Part shown: positions 15,734 through 23,951 of the stretch, piece after piece
How positions within the stretch are numbered: the stretch's first letter is position 1
How the letters are laid out: each line of letters begins with the position of its first letter
NCBI GenBank assembly: GCA_025924515.1
Contig: JAICIE010000020.1
Span: 1-36,175 of the forward strand
DNA: 36,175 bases
Direction of reading: 5' to 3'
Source of the DNA: Jatrophihabitans sp.
GTDB taxonomy: Bacteria; Actinomycetota; Actinomycetes; Mycobacteriales; Jatrophihabitantaceae
Position numbers and translations under genes: made by a program
Notes under the pieces: generated by a model
The model's input: only the letters and a program-made list of their open reading frames with translations
What the model was told of the DNA's origin: nothing
The model's database searches: none

Positions 15734-16720
15734 ATGGCAGCTCCTCCCCAGGCGTCGGCAGGGCCCGCTGCGGTCCCGAACGGCGCCGCTCCCGCACCGG
15801 CGGTGCGCACCCACGGGCTCACCCGGCACTTCGGCTCCCAGGTGGCCGTCGACGGCATCGACCTGGAGGTGCCGCGCGGCGCCGTGTACGGGTTCCTCGG
15901 GCCGAACGGCTCGGGCAAGACGACGACGATCCGGATGCTCCTCGGCCTGGTGCGGCCGACCGCCGGAGACGTCGAGGTGCTCGGCGAAGCGATGCCCGGC
16001 CGCGCCGGGGACGTATTGCCGCGCGTCGGCGCCCTCATCGAGGGGCCGGCGTTCCATCCCTACTTGAGCGGGCGAGCCAACCTGCGCCGCCTCGACGCCG
16101 CCGACGCCACGTCCGATCCGCGCACCAGCCGCGCGCGGATCGAGCAGGCGCTTGCGCGGGTCGGGCTGACCGCAGCCGCGGGCAAGCGGTACCGCAACTA
16201 CTCCCTGGGCATGAAACAGCGGCTGGGCCTCGCCGGCGCGCTGCTGCGTCCGCGCGACCTCCTGGTCCTCGACGAGCCGACCAACGGCCTCGACCCGCAG
16301 GGCACCCGCGAGGTGCGCCGGCTGGTCCGCGACCTCGCTGCCGACGGACTGACCGTATTGGTGTCGAGCCATCTGTTGAGCGAGATCGAACAGGTGGCCA
16401 CACACGTCGGCATGATGTCCGCCGGCCGGCTGCTGCGGCAGGGTCCGCTCGGCGAGGTGCTGTCCGCCGGGACCACGAGCGTGCGGGTGGAGACACCCGA
16501 CGTCGACCGGGCCCGCACCTGTCTCGCCGGAGCCGGTTTCACCGCGCGGGTCACCGGGCCGGACACGCTGACCGCGGCGATGCCGGACCGTCCGGTCGAG
16601 GACGTGGCGGCGCTTCTGGTCGGCGTCGGCGTCCGGTTGCGCGGCCTGGCCGTCGAGCGCCCCGACCTGGAGGACCTCTTCGTCGCCGTGACGGGGGAGG
16701 GGTTCGATGTCCAGCAGTAA
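15734..16720 (+). CDS. ABC transporter ATP-binding protein
   Basis: A 328-residue ABC-2-type ATPase. Walker A is GPNGSGKTT (56-64), the signature is YSLGMKQR (156-163), Walker B is LLVLDEPTNGLD (176-187), and the H-loop is SSHLLSE. The first 25 residues are an Ala/Pro-rich extension. The C-terminal 90 residues are the usual accessory domain of drug/lipid-export ATPases. The ATG follows the LolA-like gene by 20 bases, and the 3' end overlaps the permease start by 14 bases, so the two are translated together. Substrate unknown; export or membrane remodelling is typical of the family. Confidence 0.93.
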   Translation: MAAPPQASAGPAAVPNGAAPAPAVRTHGLTRHFGSQVAVDGIDLEVPRGAVYGFLGPNGSGKTTTIRMLLGLVRPTAGDVEVLGEAMPGRAGDVLPRVGALIEGPAFHPYLSGRANLRRLDAADATSDPRTSRARIEQALARVGLTAAAGKRYRNYSLGMKQRLGLAGALLRPRDLLVLDEPTNGLDPQGTREVRRLVRDLAADGLTVLVSSHLLSEIEQVATHVGMMSAGRLLRQGPLGEVLSAGTTSVRVETPDVDRARTCLAGAGFTARVTGPDTLTAAMPDRPVEDVAALLVGVGVRLRGLAVERPDLEDLFVAVTGEGFDVQQ

Positions 16721-17564
16721 GGTCGCCGCGCGACAGCGCGGGTTGCGGCTGGGGTCGTTCGCCCGCTTGTACCGCAGCGAGATGCGCCTTCTGCTCGCGC
16801 GGCGGCGCAACGCGGCGCTGCTCGCGGCGCTCGTCCTGATCCCGCTGTTCATCGGCGTCGCGGTGAAGGTGAGCAACCCCGAGCACGGCGACGGGCCGCC
16901 GTTCCTCGACCGGATCACCGGCAACGGGCTGTTCCTGGTGTTCACCGCGCTCACCGTGTCGTTGCCGTTCTTCTTCCCGCTCGTCCTGGGCGTCGTCGCC
17001 GGCGACGCAGTGGCGGGCGAGGCGTCCATCGGCACCCTGCGCTACCTGCTCACCGTGCCGGTCTCCCGCACGCGGCTGCTGATGGTGAAGACGTGCGCGG
17101 TGGCGACGTTCACGGTGCTCTCCGCCGTGCTCATGAGCGCCATGGCGCTGGTAGCCGGGGCGGGGCTGTTCGGCGTGCACGCGCTCGTCCTGCTCTCCGG
17201 TGACACGGTCGGCATCGGCGCCGCGTTGCTGCGCACCGCGGGCGTCATCGCCTACGTCAGCATCGCGTTGTTCGGGTTCGCGGCCGGCGGCCTGCTCATC
17301 TCGACGCTCACCGAGAACCCGCTCGCGGCCATGGCCAGCGCGGTCAGCCTGGCAATCCTGTCCGCGATCCTCGACGCCGTCCCGCAACTCTCAGCGATCC
17401 ACCCCGCGCTGCTGACCGATCACTGGCTGGGCTTCGGCGAGCTGCTGCGCACCAGCGTGGACACCTCCGCGCTGGTGCGCTGGAGCCTGCTGCACCTGGC
17501 GTACGCCGCCGTCTTCTTGAGCCTTGCCTGGACCAGGATGATCACCAAGGACGTCACCAGCTGA
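16707..17564 (+). CDS. ABC-2 type transporter permease
   Basis: A 285-residue integral membrane protein with about six hydrophobic segments: near 40-55, 80-105, 130-155, 175-210, 215-235 and a C-terminal one near 255-275. It has the ABC-2 permease features of an N-terminal cytoplasmic RSEMRLLLARRRN segment and a soluble loop after helix 1. A strong GGGGAGGGG ribosome binding site lies within the end of the ATPase gene, and the coding regions overlap by 14 bases. It forms a transporter with the preceding ATPase, probably assisted by the LolA-like exported protein. It ends 7 bases from the convergent acetyltransferase gene. Confidence 0.92.
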   Translation: MSSSKVAARQRGLRLGSFARLYRSEMRLLLARRRNAALLAALVLIPLFIGVAVKVSNPEHGDGPPFLDRITGNGLFLVFTALTVSLPFFFPLVLGVVAGDAVAGEASIGTLRYLLTVPVSRTRLLMVKTCAVATFTVLSAVLMSAMALVAGAGLFGVHALVLLSGDTVGIGAALLRTAGVIAYVSIALFGFAAGGLLISTLTENPLAAMASAVSLAILSAILDAVPQLSAIHPALLTDHWLGFGELLRTSVDTSALVRWSLLHLAYAAVFLSLAWTRMITKDVTS

Positions 17565-17571
17565 GGACGCG

Positions 17572-18363
17572 TCAGGGCTTGGGTGGCCGCGCCTGCAGCT
17601 GCACCTGCTTCTCCGCGTCGCGGAATCCGGCCGATCGGTACAGGTCTATCGCGTGATAGTTCGGGACGGCGACGATCACGACGGTGTGCGCGCCGAGTTC
17701 CCTGGCGGCGTGCCCGGACGCATGCCAGAGCAGCGCGCGCGCCAGGCCCCGGCGCCGGAACGCCGGGTCGGTCTCGACGTTCTGGTACCGGGCGATGCCG
17801 CCGCCGCCGGAGAAGATCCCGAGCGTCGCGACGATGCGGCCGTCGACGACCGCGCCGAACCACGACCCGACGCCGGACTCCGACAGCCACCGCGCCTCGG
17901 CGGTCTTGCGGGAGAGGAAGTCGGCGTAGCCGGGGTCCGGCGGTCCGTCCTCACACGACAGCCGGACGTCGAGAACCTGACGCCAGTCCTGGTCGGTCTG
18001 CACCGGCCGCACCTCGGCGGTGGCCTGCGACCGGGGGAGGGGGGCCGCCGCGGTCAGCACGGTGTTGATATCTCGCTCGACCCGCAGCGCGGCGACCTCG
18101 CCGAGATCCCCGACCTCGCCGCTGGGCTCGTCGATCGCGTAGGCCCGGTGCCGCGCGCCCGGGTGGTACTGGGTGAAGAGCGCCTCCCAGCGGGCGGCGT
18201 CCCCGGCGCGCAGCGGATGAGGAAACGCGACGAAGTTGCCCCAGTAGAAGGTGGGGTTGTCCGGCGTCCGGACGACGAGGTGGTCGCCGTGGTCGGTGAT
18301 CTGCGAGCCGGCGAGCTGCCGGAGCATCAGATCGGTGCGCAGACCGAGCGAACGGACGTCCAC
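17572..18363 (-). CDS. GNAT-family N-acetyltransferase
   Basis: A 263-residue protein with a C-terminal GNAT domain (about 118-255). The acetyl-CoA pyrophosphate-binding segment is the R/Q-x-x-G-x-A-type RRRGLA (203-208) after VETDPAF, and the last strand region holds YRSAGF. The N-terminal 110 residues (WGNFVAFPHP, RHRAYAID) form an extra domain seen in some actinobacterial GNAT proteins. The GTG at 18363 is chosen because TAAGGT lies 7 bases upstream and the frame before it is Arg-rich and non-protein-like. Acceptor substrate unknown. Convergent with the ABC permease, divergent from the lipoprotein gene. Confidence 0.87.
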   Translation of the reverse strand: MDVRSLGLRTDLMLRQLAGSQITDHGDHLVVRTPDNPTFYWGNFVAFPHPLRAGDAARWEALFTQYHPGARHRAYAIDEPSGEVGDLGEVAALRVERDINTVLTAAAPLPRSQATAEVRPVQTDQDWRQVLDVRLSCEDGPPDPGYADFLSRKTAEARWLSESGVGSWFGAVVDGRIVATLGIFSGGGGIARYQNVETDPAFRRRGLARALLWHASGHAARELGAHTVVIVAVPNYHAIDLYRSAGFRDAEKQVQLQARPPKP

Positions 18364-18370
18364 GCCGCCG

Positions 18371-18376
18371 ACCTTA
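18371..18376 (-). promoter_or_regulatory. Putative leaderless -10 of the GNAT gene
   Basis: TAAGGT on the minus strand, 7 bases before the GTG. No ribosome binding site or obvious -35. Confidence 0.45.
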
Positions 18377-18533
18377 GAAGTGCGATCAGGGCCGCGCTGA
18401 TGGCGGCGTCTCGATCCCGTTGCGACGCGGCGTGTCGTGACCTTGGTCCTGCCCGCTCGACGCCATGGTCGGCGCACTATGGACGTCCGCGGACGAGGGC
18501 GATCCGAGCGGACCACGAGTCGGGAACAAGAAC

Positions 18534-19217
18534 ATGCGTACAGCGGCACGCCCGGCGGGCGCGGTCCTTGCCGCCGTCCTGACCCTGTCGGCCCTCGCCG
18601 GCTGCCGCTCCGGCGGTGACGAGAACTCCGCCGCATCCGCGCGCCCGTCGACGTCCGCGTCGGCCGCCGCGTCCGGCGAGCCGGCGAGCTCCACCTCGGT
18701 GACGTCCGCGCCGCGGCACGAGGTGACCCGGGTGGTGCACTTCCAGGCGTTCACCCGCGCCGGGGCGCCGACGACCGCGGTCGGCGCCGCCGGCAGCGGA
18801 CAGTGCTTCACGACCTCCATCACCGTGCCGATCGCGCACGTCTACCGGTGCTTCGGCAACAGAGAGATCTTCGACCCCTGCTTCGCCACCCGGGCGCTGG
18901 CCCGTCCGACCAGCGTTGACTGCTACGCCGATCCCTGGTCCGCCGCGCGGAAGCTCACCCTGACCGCACCGCTGCCCAAGGCAACCCCGCTGCAGCACCG
19001 CCGGCCGTGGGCGCTGCAGTTCGCGAACGGCGTGCGCTGCCTGAGCGTCACCGGCACCGTGCCGATCGACCGGGGAGTGCCGCTCACCTATCAGTGCCGC
19101 GACGGCCGCGCCGCCGGGATCGCGTCCGAGCACGCCGGTGTCGTGGTCGCCTGGTACGGACGGCCGCCGCAGGGAGCCCTGCGCCGGATCGCGGTCACGA
19201 CGCTGTGGACGGCGTGA
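18534..19217 (+). CDS. Cysteine-rich lipoprotein of unknown function
   Basis: A 227-residue predicted lipoprotein. The signal peptide RTAARPAGAVLAAVLTLSALAGC ends in a lipobox LAGC with lipidated Cys24. A Ser/Ala/Thr-rich linker (about 28-70) follows, as in many cell-surface lipoproteins. The folded part has six cysteines in QCFTTS, YRCFG, DPCFA, DCYAD, VRCLS and YQCRD contexts, suggesting three disulfides outside the cell. I do not recognise a catalytic motif. The ATG at 18534 starts the signal peptide; an earlier in-frame ATG at 18465 would spoil it. The last 23 bases overlap tail-to-tail with the mutase gene on the other strand. Confidence 0.8.
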   Translation: MRTAARPAGAVLAAVLTLSALAGCRSGGDENSAASARPSTSASAAASGEPASSTSVTSAPRHEVTRVVHFQAFTRAGAPTTAVGAAGSGQCFTTSITVPIAHVYRCFGNREIFDPCFATRALARPTSVDCYADPWSAARKLTLTAPLPKATPLQHRRPWALQFANGVRCLSVTGTVPIDRGVPLTYQCRDGRAAGIASEHAGVVVAWYGRPPQGALRRIAVTTLWTA

Positions 19218-20793
19218 CGCGCAGCAACGCCTCGACCTCGCGCCGCAGCTGCGCCAGCGACTCGGCCGCCTGCGCGCCCGGCCCGGCAGAAACGACCTCC
19301 AGGTAGGCCTTGAGCTTGGGCTCGGTTCCCGACCCGCGCAGCACGACCCGACCGGTCGCCGTGGACAACCGCAGGACGTCGGCGTCCGGCCGCAGGTCTG
19401 CCACTTTCACGTCCTCGCCGGCCAACGAGGACGGTGGGCGATCCCGCAGCCGGCGCATCAGTCCGGCGACCTCGCGAGCGTCCCGCACCCGCACCGAGAC
19501 CTGATCGGTCAGGAACCGCCCGTATTCCGAGGCCAGGTCGTCGAGGCGCTGCAACAAGGACGAGCCGGACGCCAGCAGCTCCGCCGCTCGGGCCGCGACC
19601 AGCAGCCCGGCGCTGATCCCGTCCTTGTCGCGCACCAGCGACGGGGCGACCGCGTACCCGAGCGCCTCCTCATACCCGTAGGCGAGGTCGGGCGCCGCAC
19701 GGGCGATCCACTTGAACCCGGTGAGCGTCTCGGCGTAGCGCAGGCCGTGCCGCTCGGCCATCGCCCGCAGCATGGTCGAGGAGACGATCGTCGTCGCGTA
19801 GGTGCCGCGCACCCCGCGGGCGATCAGCGCGTCGGCGAGCAGCACACCCACCTCGTCCCCGCGGAGCATCCGCCACCCGCCGTCGCCGGTCGGCGCCGCG
19901 ACCGCGCACCGGTCGGCGTCCGGGTCGTTGGCCACGACCAGGTCGGCGCCCCGCGCTCGCGCCAACTCGATCGCCAGGTCGATCGCGCCCGGTTCCTCCG
20001 GGTTCGGGAACGCGACGGTGGGGAAGTCCGGGTCGGGCAGCTCCTGCTGCGGCACCGATTCGACGCGGCGGAAACCCGCGGCGCTGAACACCCGCCGGAC
20101 GACCTCCGTCCCGACGCCGTGCAGCGCGGTGTGCACCAGGTGCAGGTCGGGGTGCGGCGCCGGGGCCAACGCCGCCACCGCGGCGACGTAGTCGTCGACG
20201 ATCGACTCGTCGAGCACTCGCACCCGCGAGTCGTCCAGTCGGATGCCGCGAACCGACGGCACCGCGCGGATCGCCGCCTCGATGTCGGTGTCGGCCGGCG
20301 GGATGATCTGCGCGCCGTCCTCGTCGTAGACCTTGTAGCCGTTGTCCTGCGGCGGGTTGTGCGACGCGGTGACCATGACCCCGGCGGCGGCGTGCAGCCG
20401 CCCGACCGCGAAGGCCAGCAGCGGCGTCGGCAGCAGCCGGGGCATGAGCGCGGCGTCGAACCCGGCGGCGGCCAGGACGGCCGCCGAGTCGCGCGCGAAA
20501 TCCGCCGAGCGGTGCCGCGCGTCGTAGCCGATGACGACCGTGCCGGCGCGTCCTCGGTCATGCAGCCACGCGGCCAGCCCGGCGGCCGCGCGGCGGACGA
20601 CGGCGCTGTTCATGCCGTTCGGACCGGCGCGGAGCGGGCCGCGCAGGCCGGCCGTGCCGAACGTCAGGGTTCCGGCGAACCGGTCGGCCAGCTCGGCCGT
20701 GTCGCCGCGGTCGAGGAGCCGGCGCAGCTCGGCTTGGTCCTCGGCGTCGACGTCGTCGGCGATCCACGCCCGCACCTGCTGCTCGAGCGTCAT
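19195..20793 (-). CDS. pmmB: Phosphosugar mutase (phosphoglucomutase/phosphopentomutase type)
   Basis: A 532-residue alpha-D-phosphohexomutase-superfamily enzyme. The phosphoserine is Ser144 in TASHNPP, Mg2+ binds the DPDADR motif (Asp290, Asp292, Asp294), sugar specificity is in GYEEALG (373-379), and phosphate is held by RGSGTEPK near 495. FGTAGLRG near 45-52 is also typical. The GYEEALG and FGTAGLRG motifs match the PGM2/PmmB branch that acts on ribose/deoxyribose-1-phosphate or glucose phosphates, not classical ManB. Its position after punA favours a phosphopentomutase role: (deoxy)ribose-1-P to 5-P, which DeoC then cleaves. The symbol is by analogy with the mycobacterial upp-pmmB-deoD linkage. 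The ATG at 20793 has no good ribosome binding site, and a 13-codon mini-ORF bridges from punA. Confidence 0.92.
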   Translation of the reverse strand: MTLEQQVRAWIADDVDAEDQAELRRLLDRGDTAELADRFAGTLTFGTAGLRGPLRAGPNGMNSAVVRRAAAGLAAWLHDRGRAGTVVIGYDARHRSADFARDSAAVLAAAGFDAALMPRLLPTPLLAFAVGRLHAAAGVMVTASHNPPQDNGYKVYDEDGAQIIPPADTDIEAAIRAVPSVRGIRLDDSRVRVLDESIVDDYVAAVAALAPAPHPDLHLVHTALHGVGTEVVRRVFSAAGFRRVESVPQQELPDPDFPTVAFPNPEEPGAIDLAIELARARGADLVVANDPDADRCAVAAPTGDGGWRMLRGDEVGVLLADALIARGVRGTYATTIVSSTMLRAMAERHGLRYAETLTGFKWIARAAPDLAYGYEEALGYAVAPSLVRDKDGISAGLLVAARAAELLASGSSLLQRLDDLASEYGRFLTDQVSVRVRDAREVAGLMRRLRDRPPSSLAGEDVKVADLRPDADVLRLSTATGRVVLRGSGTEPKLKAYLEVVSAGPGAQAAESLAQLRREVEALLRVTPSTAS

Positions 20794-20831
20794 GAGCGGG
20801 CGCCGACCGAGCCGTTGAGCAGCGTGGTCAT
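20790..20831 (-). other. 13-codon mini-ORF bridging punA and the mutase gene
   Basis: On the minus strand the ATG at 20829-20831 overlaps the punA stop as ATGA, reads [13 protein letters not shown], and stops at 20790-20792 in a second ATGA that overlaps the mutase ATG. Ribosomes finishing punA could re-initiate, translate the short peptide and re-initiate again at the mutase. It may be a coupling device, or a chance arrangement in a 34-base gap. Confidence 0.35.
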
Positions 20832-21622
20832 ACGGTCGGGATCACCTGGGCCAGCAGGGCGCCCATCCGCGTCGCCGAGGCCCGCCCGGCAGCGAGAACC
20901 TCATCATGGTTCAGCGGCTCGCCCAGTCCTGCGGCGAGGTTGGTCACCAGCGAGATGCCCAACACCTCGCATCCCGCGGCGCGCGCGGCGATCGTCTCCA
21001 GGACGGTGGACATCCCGACCAGGTCGGCGCCGAGGATGCCCGCCATCCGCACCTCGGCGGGCGTCTCGTACTGCGGGCCGGGGAACATCGCATAGACGCC
21101 CTCGGAGATCCCCGGATCGATCTCGCGCACCAGCGCCCGCAGCCGGGCGGAGTAGGCCTCGCTGAGGTCGACGAAACGGGGTCCGACCAGCGGGCTGCGC
21201 CCGGTCAGGTTCAGATGGTCGCCGAGCAGGACGGTCTGCCCGACGGCGAGCCCCGGCCGCAACCCGCCGCAGGCGTTGGTGAGGACGACGACCCGGCAGC
21301 CGGCTGCCGCGGCGACCCGCACCGGATGGACGACCGGCTCGACGCCACGGCCCTCGTAGAGGTGGGTCCGGCCGAGGAAGGCGAGCACCTGCCTGGCGCC
21401 GACGCTGACCGAGCGGACCCGGCCGGCGTGCCCCTCGACCGACGGCGGGAGGAAGCCCGGCAGGTCGGTGACCGCCAGTTCGGCATCGGCGCTCCCGAGG
21501 GCGTCGGCGGCGGGAACCCAACCCGAGCCGAGAACCACCGCGACGTCGTGAGCCTGCTTTCCGGTGCGTTCGGCGAGCACGGCCGCGGCCTCGGCAGCGG
21601 CGTCTGCCGCGACGCTGGTCAC
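20828..21622 (-). CDS. punA: Purine-nucleoside phosphorylase
   Basis: A 264-residue trimeric-type PNP: purine (deoxy)nucleoside plus phosphate to base plus (deoxy)ribose-1-phosphate. Motifs are VVLGSGW (phosphate loop), [62 protein letters not shown] and LVTNLAAG with a late Asn (NHDEV) in the base pocket. The length is normal for the trimeric family. The GTG at 21622 has TACGCT 8 bases upstream and no Shine-Dalgarno (apparent leaderless start). It lies upstream of the mutase gene in the same direction with a 34-base gap bridged by a mini-ORF. The DksA-like gene lies 21 bases before it. Confidence 0.95.
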   Translation of the reverse strand: MTSVAADAAAEAAAVLAERTGKQAHDVAVVLGSGWVPAADALGSADAELAVTDLPGFLPPSVEGHAGRVRSVSVGARQVLAFLGRTHLYEGRGVEPVVHPVRVAAAAGCRVVVLTNACGGLRPGLAVGQTVLLGDHLNLTGRSPLVGPRFVDLSEAYSARLRALVREIDPGISEGVYAMFPGPQYETPAEVRMAGILGADLVGMSTVLETIAARAAGCEVLGISLVTNLAAGLGEPLNHDEVLAAGRASATRMGALLAQVIPTV

Positions 21623-21630
21623 GTCGGCGA

Positions 21631-21636
21631 AGCGTA
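21631..21636 (-). promoter_or_regulatory. Putative leaderless -10 of punA
   Basis: TACGCT on the minus strand, 8 bases before the punA GTG, in the 21-base gap after the DksA-like gene. It would give punA and the mutase gene their own transcript. Confidence 0.45.
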
Positions 21637-21643
21637 GCGGGGC

Positions 21644-21982
21644 TCAGTGCAGGTCGGCCTCCCGCTGGCAGGCCATGCATCGGGCGGCCTGCGGCAGGAC
21701 CTCCAGGCGTGCGACCGGCAACCGCGCGGCGCAGGCGACGCAACGGCCGTAACCGCCGGCGCGCATGCGCGCGAGCGCGTCCTCGACATCGCCGAGCGCG
21801 GCCCGCGCCGCGACGGTCAACGCGTCGGCGATCTCCTCGTGCCGCTCGCCGTACTGCGAACCGACACGGGCCAGCTGACGCAGCTGACGCTCGCGGAACG
21901 CCTTCTGCTCGACCAGCTGCGCATGCAGTTCACCGAGCTGGTCCGCGGCCAGGTCGCTGACCACCGAGGTCGAGACGCTCAT
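21644..21982 (-). CDS. DksA/TraR-type C4 zinc-finger protein
   Basis: A 112-residue protein with an N-terminal helical hairpin (about 10-75; Glu/Gln/Arg-rich, with YGERHEE near the tip) and a C-terminal zinc finger CxxC...CxxC (Cys81, Cys84, Cys102, Cys105). This is the layout of TraR/DksA-family proteins, which enter the RNA polymerase secondary channel; whether this actinobacterial member does so is unproven. The ATG at 21982 is fixed by AGGAG 6-7 bases upstream. The frame extends further back without a signal. Divergent from mutA across 154 bases. Confidence 0.88.
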   Translation of the reverse strand: MSVSTSVVSDLAADQLGELHAQLVEQKAFRERQLRQLARVGSQYGERHEEIADALTVAARAALGDVEDALARMRAGGYGRCVACAARLPVARLEVLPQAARCMACQREADLH

Positions 21983-22123
21983 GAGCACTCCTGTCATCGG
22001 GGCGTGGTCCCACCCTCGCCCGCGCACCCGCGAATCGGCGCAGAGCAACCTGTGAGCTGGCTGTCTTGCTCAGCCGACGGAGAGATCGCGCACCCACGCG
22101 CCCCGAACGCGGCCGAGTCGACC

Positions 22124-22129
22124 TAGCAT
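22124..22129 (+). promoter_or_regulatory. Putative leaderless -10 of the mutA-mutB-meaB operon
   Basis: TAGCAT ends 7 bases before the mutA ATG. There is no Shine-Dalgarno at the proper distance and no convincing -35. The 154-base intergenic region shows no cobalamin riboswitch-like structure that I can identify. Confidence 0.5.
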
Positions 22130-22136
22130 CCGAGGC

Positions 22137-23951
22137 ATGCCTGCCGCGCGACCGGAGCCGCCGGGGCTCGCGGCGCAGTTCCCGCCCGCCGACCCGGCCG
22201 AGTGGCGGCGGCTCGCGGCCGCGGTGTTGCGCAAGTCCGGGGCCGCGGAGGACGTCGACCCGGTTGCGGAGCTGTCGACCACCACGTACGACGGCCTGCG
22301 GATCCGGCCGCTGTACACGGTCGAGGACGCCGTGCACGTTCCCGCGCCCGGGCGGGCGCCCTACGTGCGGGGCGCCACCGCGGACGCTGCGACGACGACC
22401 GGCTGGGACGTGCGCAGCCGGCTCGCGGACCCGGAGCCCGGGCGCGCCGCGGCCGCCGCGCGCACCGACCTGGAAACCGGCGCGACCTCACTGTGGCTCG
22501 TCGTCGGCGACGGGGGCCTGGCGATCGCCGACCTGGCGGATGCGCTGGCGGGTGTCCCGCTGCACCTGGCGCCGGTGGTGCTCGACGCCGGCGGCGCATC
22601 GCCGGCCGCGGCCGATGCGCTGCTGCGGATCGTCGCGGCGCGCGGCGTCGCGGTCGAGGACGTGGCCGGAAATCTCGGCGGCGACCCGATCGGCGCCCGC
22701 GCGCGCACGGGTTGCGCCGCCGACCTGACGGTCGTCGGCGCGCTGGCCGAGCGCGCGCGTGCCTTCCCGCGGTTGTTGCCGGTCACCGTCGACGGCCTCG
22801 TCTACGCCGACGCGGGCGCCGCGGACGCCGACGAGGTCGGGATCGCGACGGCGGTGGGCGTGGCCTATCTGCGGGCCCTCACCGACGCCGGCGCCGACGT
22901 CGAGGCCGCCCTGGGGAGCCTCGAGTTCAGGTTCGCCGTCACCGCCGACCAATTCCTGTCGATGGCGAAGCTGCGCGCCGCGCGTCGGGTGTGGGACCGG
23001 GTCGCCGAACTGTCCGGCGCGGGGCCGGAGCGCCGCGGGCAGCGGCAGCACGCGGTGACGTCGCGCGCGATGATGACCCGCCGCGACCCGTGGACCAACC
23101 TGCTGCGGACCACCATCTCGTGCTTCGCCGCGGCGGTCGGCGGCGCCGCGGCGATCACCGTGCTGCCGTTCGACTCGGCGATCGGGATCCCCGACGACCT
23201 CGGCCGCCGGCTCGCCCGGAACTCGTCCGCGATCCTGCACGACGAGTCCAGCCTCGCCCGCGTCGTCGATCCCGCCGGCGGGTCCTGGTACGTCGAGCAG
23301 CTCACGGACGATCTCGCCGAGCGCGCCTGGGACGCCTTCACCGCGATCGAGCGGGCCGGCGGGGCGCTCGCCGCGCTCGAGTCCGGTTTCCTCGCCGAGC
23401 GCATCGACCGGGTCCGGGCCCGGCGCGCGGACGATCTGGCGCACCGGCGCGCGGTGATCACCGGGGCGAGCGAGTTCGCGCTGGCCGGCGAGGCTCCCGT
23501 GCGTCGTCCCGCCGCTCCGGCGCCCGCGCCCGGGCTGCTCGCCCCGCACCGTTACGCCGAACCGTACGAGCTGCTGCGCGACCGGGCCGACGCGGCCACC
23601 GCCGCCCAGGGCAGCCGACCCCGGGTCCTTCTGGTTGCACTCGGCAGGCGCGCCGCCCACTCGGCCGAGGTCGCGTTCGCCAGCGGACTGTTCCAGGCGG
23701 GCGGGCTCGAGCCGATCGTCGTTGCGGGACTGCCGGAGCAGGTGGGAGGCGTGGGGGTGGCCTGCCTCTGCGGGGCCGAGGACGATCACGCGAACGGCGC
23801 CGCGGCGGCGCGGGCGCTCAAGTCAGCCGGCGCTGAATGGGTCTGGCTCGCCGGCGAGCAGCACTACGAGGATGTCGACGGGAATGTCTTCCCCGGCTGT
23901 GACGCCCTCGCCGTCCTGAACCAGACCTTCAATCTGCTCCGGGTGCCGTGA
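22137..23951 (+). CDS. mutA: Methylmalonyl-CoA mutase small (beta) subunit
   Basis: A 604-residue small subunit of the heterodimeric mutase, structurally like the large subunit but non-catalytic. Its TIM-barrel region has [13 protein letters not shown] (48-60), the [16 protein letters not shown] segment, [23 protein letters not shown], and [14 protein letters not shown]...[12 protein letters not shown], all paired with the same motifs in MutB. The C-terminal B12-domain-like part (about 490-604) lacks the DxHxxG cobalamin-ligand motif, as expected for this subunit. It stops within the mutB start (TGATG at 23949-23953), so the subunits are translated in step. Confidence 0.95.
   Translation: MPAARPEPPGLAAQFPPADPAEWRRLAAAVLRKSGAAEDVDPVAELSTTTYDGLRIRPLYTVEDAVHVPAPGRAPYVRGATADAATTTGWDVRSRLADPEPGRAAAAARTDLETGATSLWLVVGDGGLAIADLADALAGVPLHLAPVVLDAGGASPAAADALLRIVAARGVAVEDVAGNLGGDPIGARARTGCAADLTVVGALAERARAFPRLLPVTVDGLVYADAGAADADEVGIATAVGVAYLRALTDAGADVEAALGSLEFRFAVTADQFLSMAKLRAARRVWDRVAELSGAGPERRGQRQHAVTSRAMMTRRDPWTNLLRTTISCFAAAVGGAAAITVLPFDSAIGIPDDLGRRLARNSSAILHDESSLARVVDPAGGSWYVEQLTDDLAERAWDAFTAIERAGGALAALESGFLAERIDRVRARRADDLAHRRAVITGASEFALAGEAPVRRPAAPAPAPGLLAPHRYAEPYELLRDRADAATAAQGSRPRVLLVALGRRAAHSAEVAFASGLFQAGGLEPIVVAGLPEQVGGVGVACLCGAEDDHANGAAAARALKSAGAEWVWLAGEQHYEDVDGNVFPGCDALAVLNQTFNLLRVP

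Noticed and set aside
15149-17035. A 628-codon open frame on the minus strand
   Set aside because: Antisense to the LolA-like, ATPase and permease genes; no domain or ribosome binding site.
19138-21165. A 675-codon open frame on the plus strand
   Set aside because: Antisense to the mutase and punA genes, both of which have full catalytic motif sets; the plus-strand translation has none.
21983-22136. Cobalamin riboswitch upstream of mutA
   Set aside because: I cannot find a B12-box-like segment, and the -10-like element 7 bases before the ATG leaves no leader for a riboswitch.
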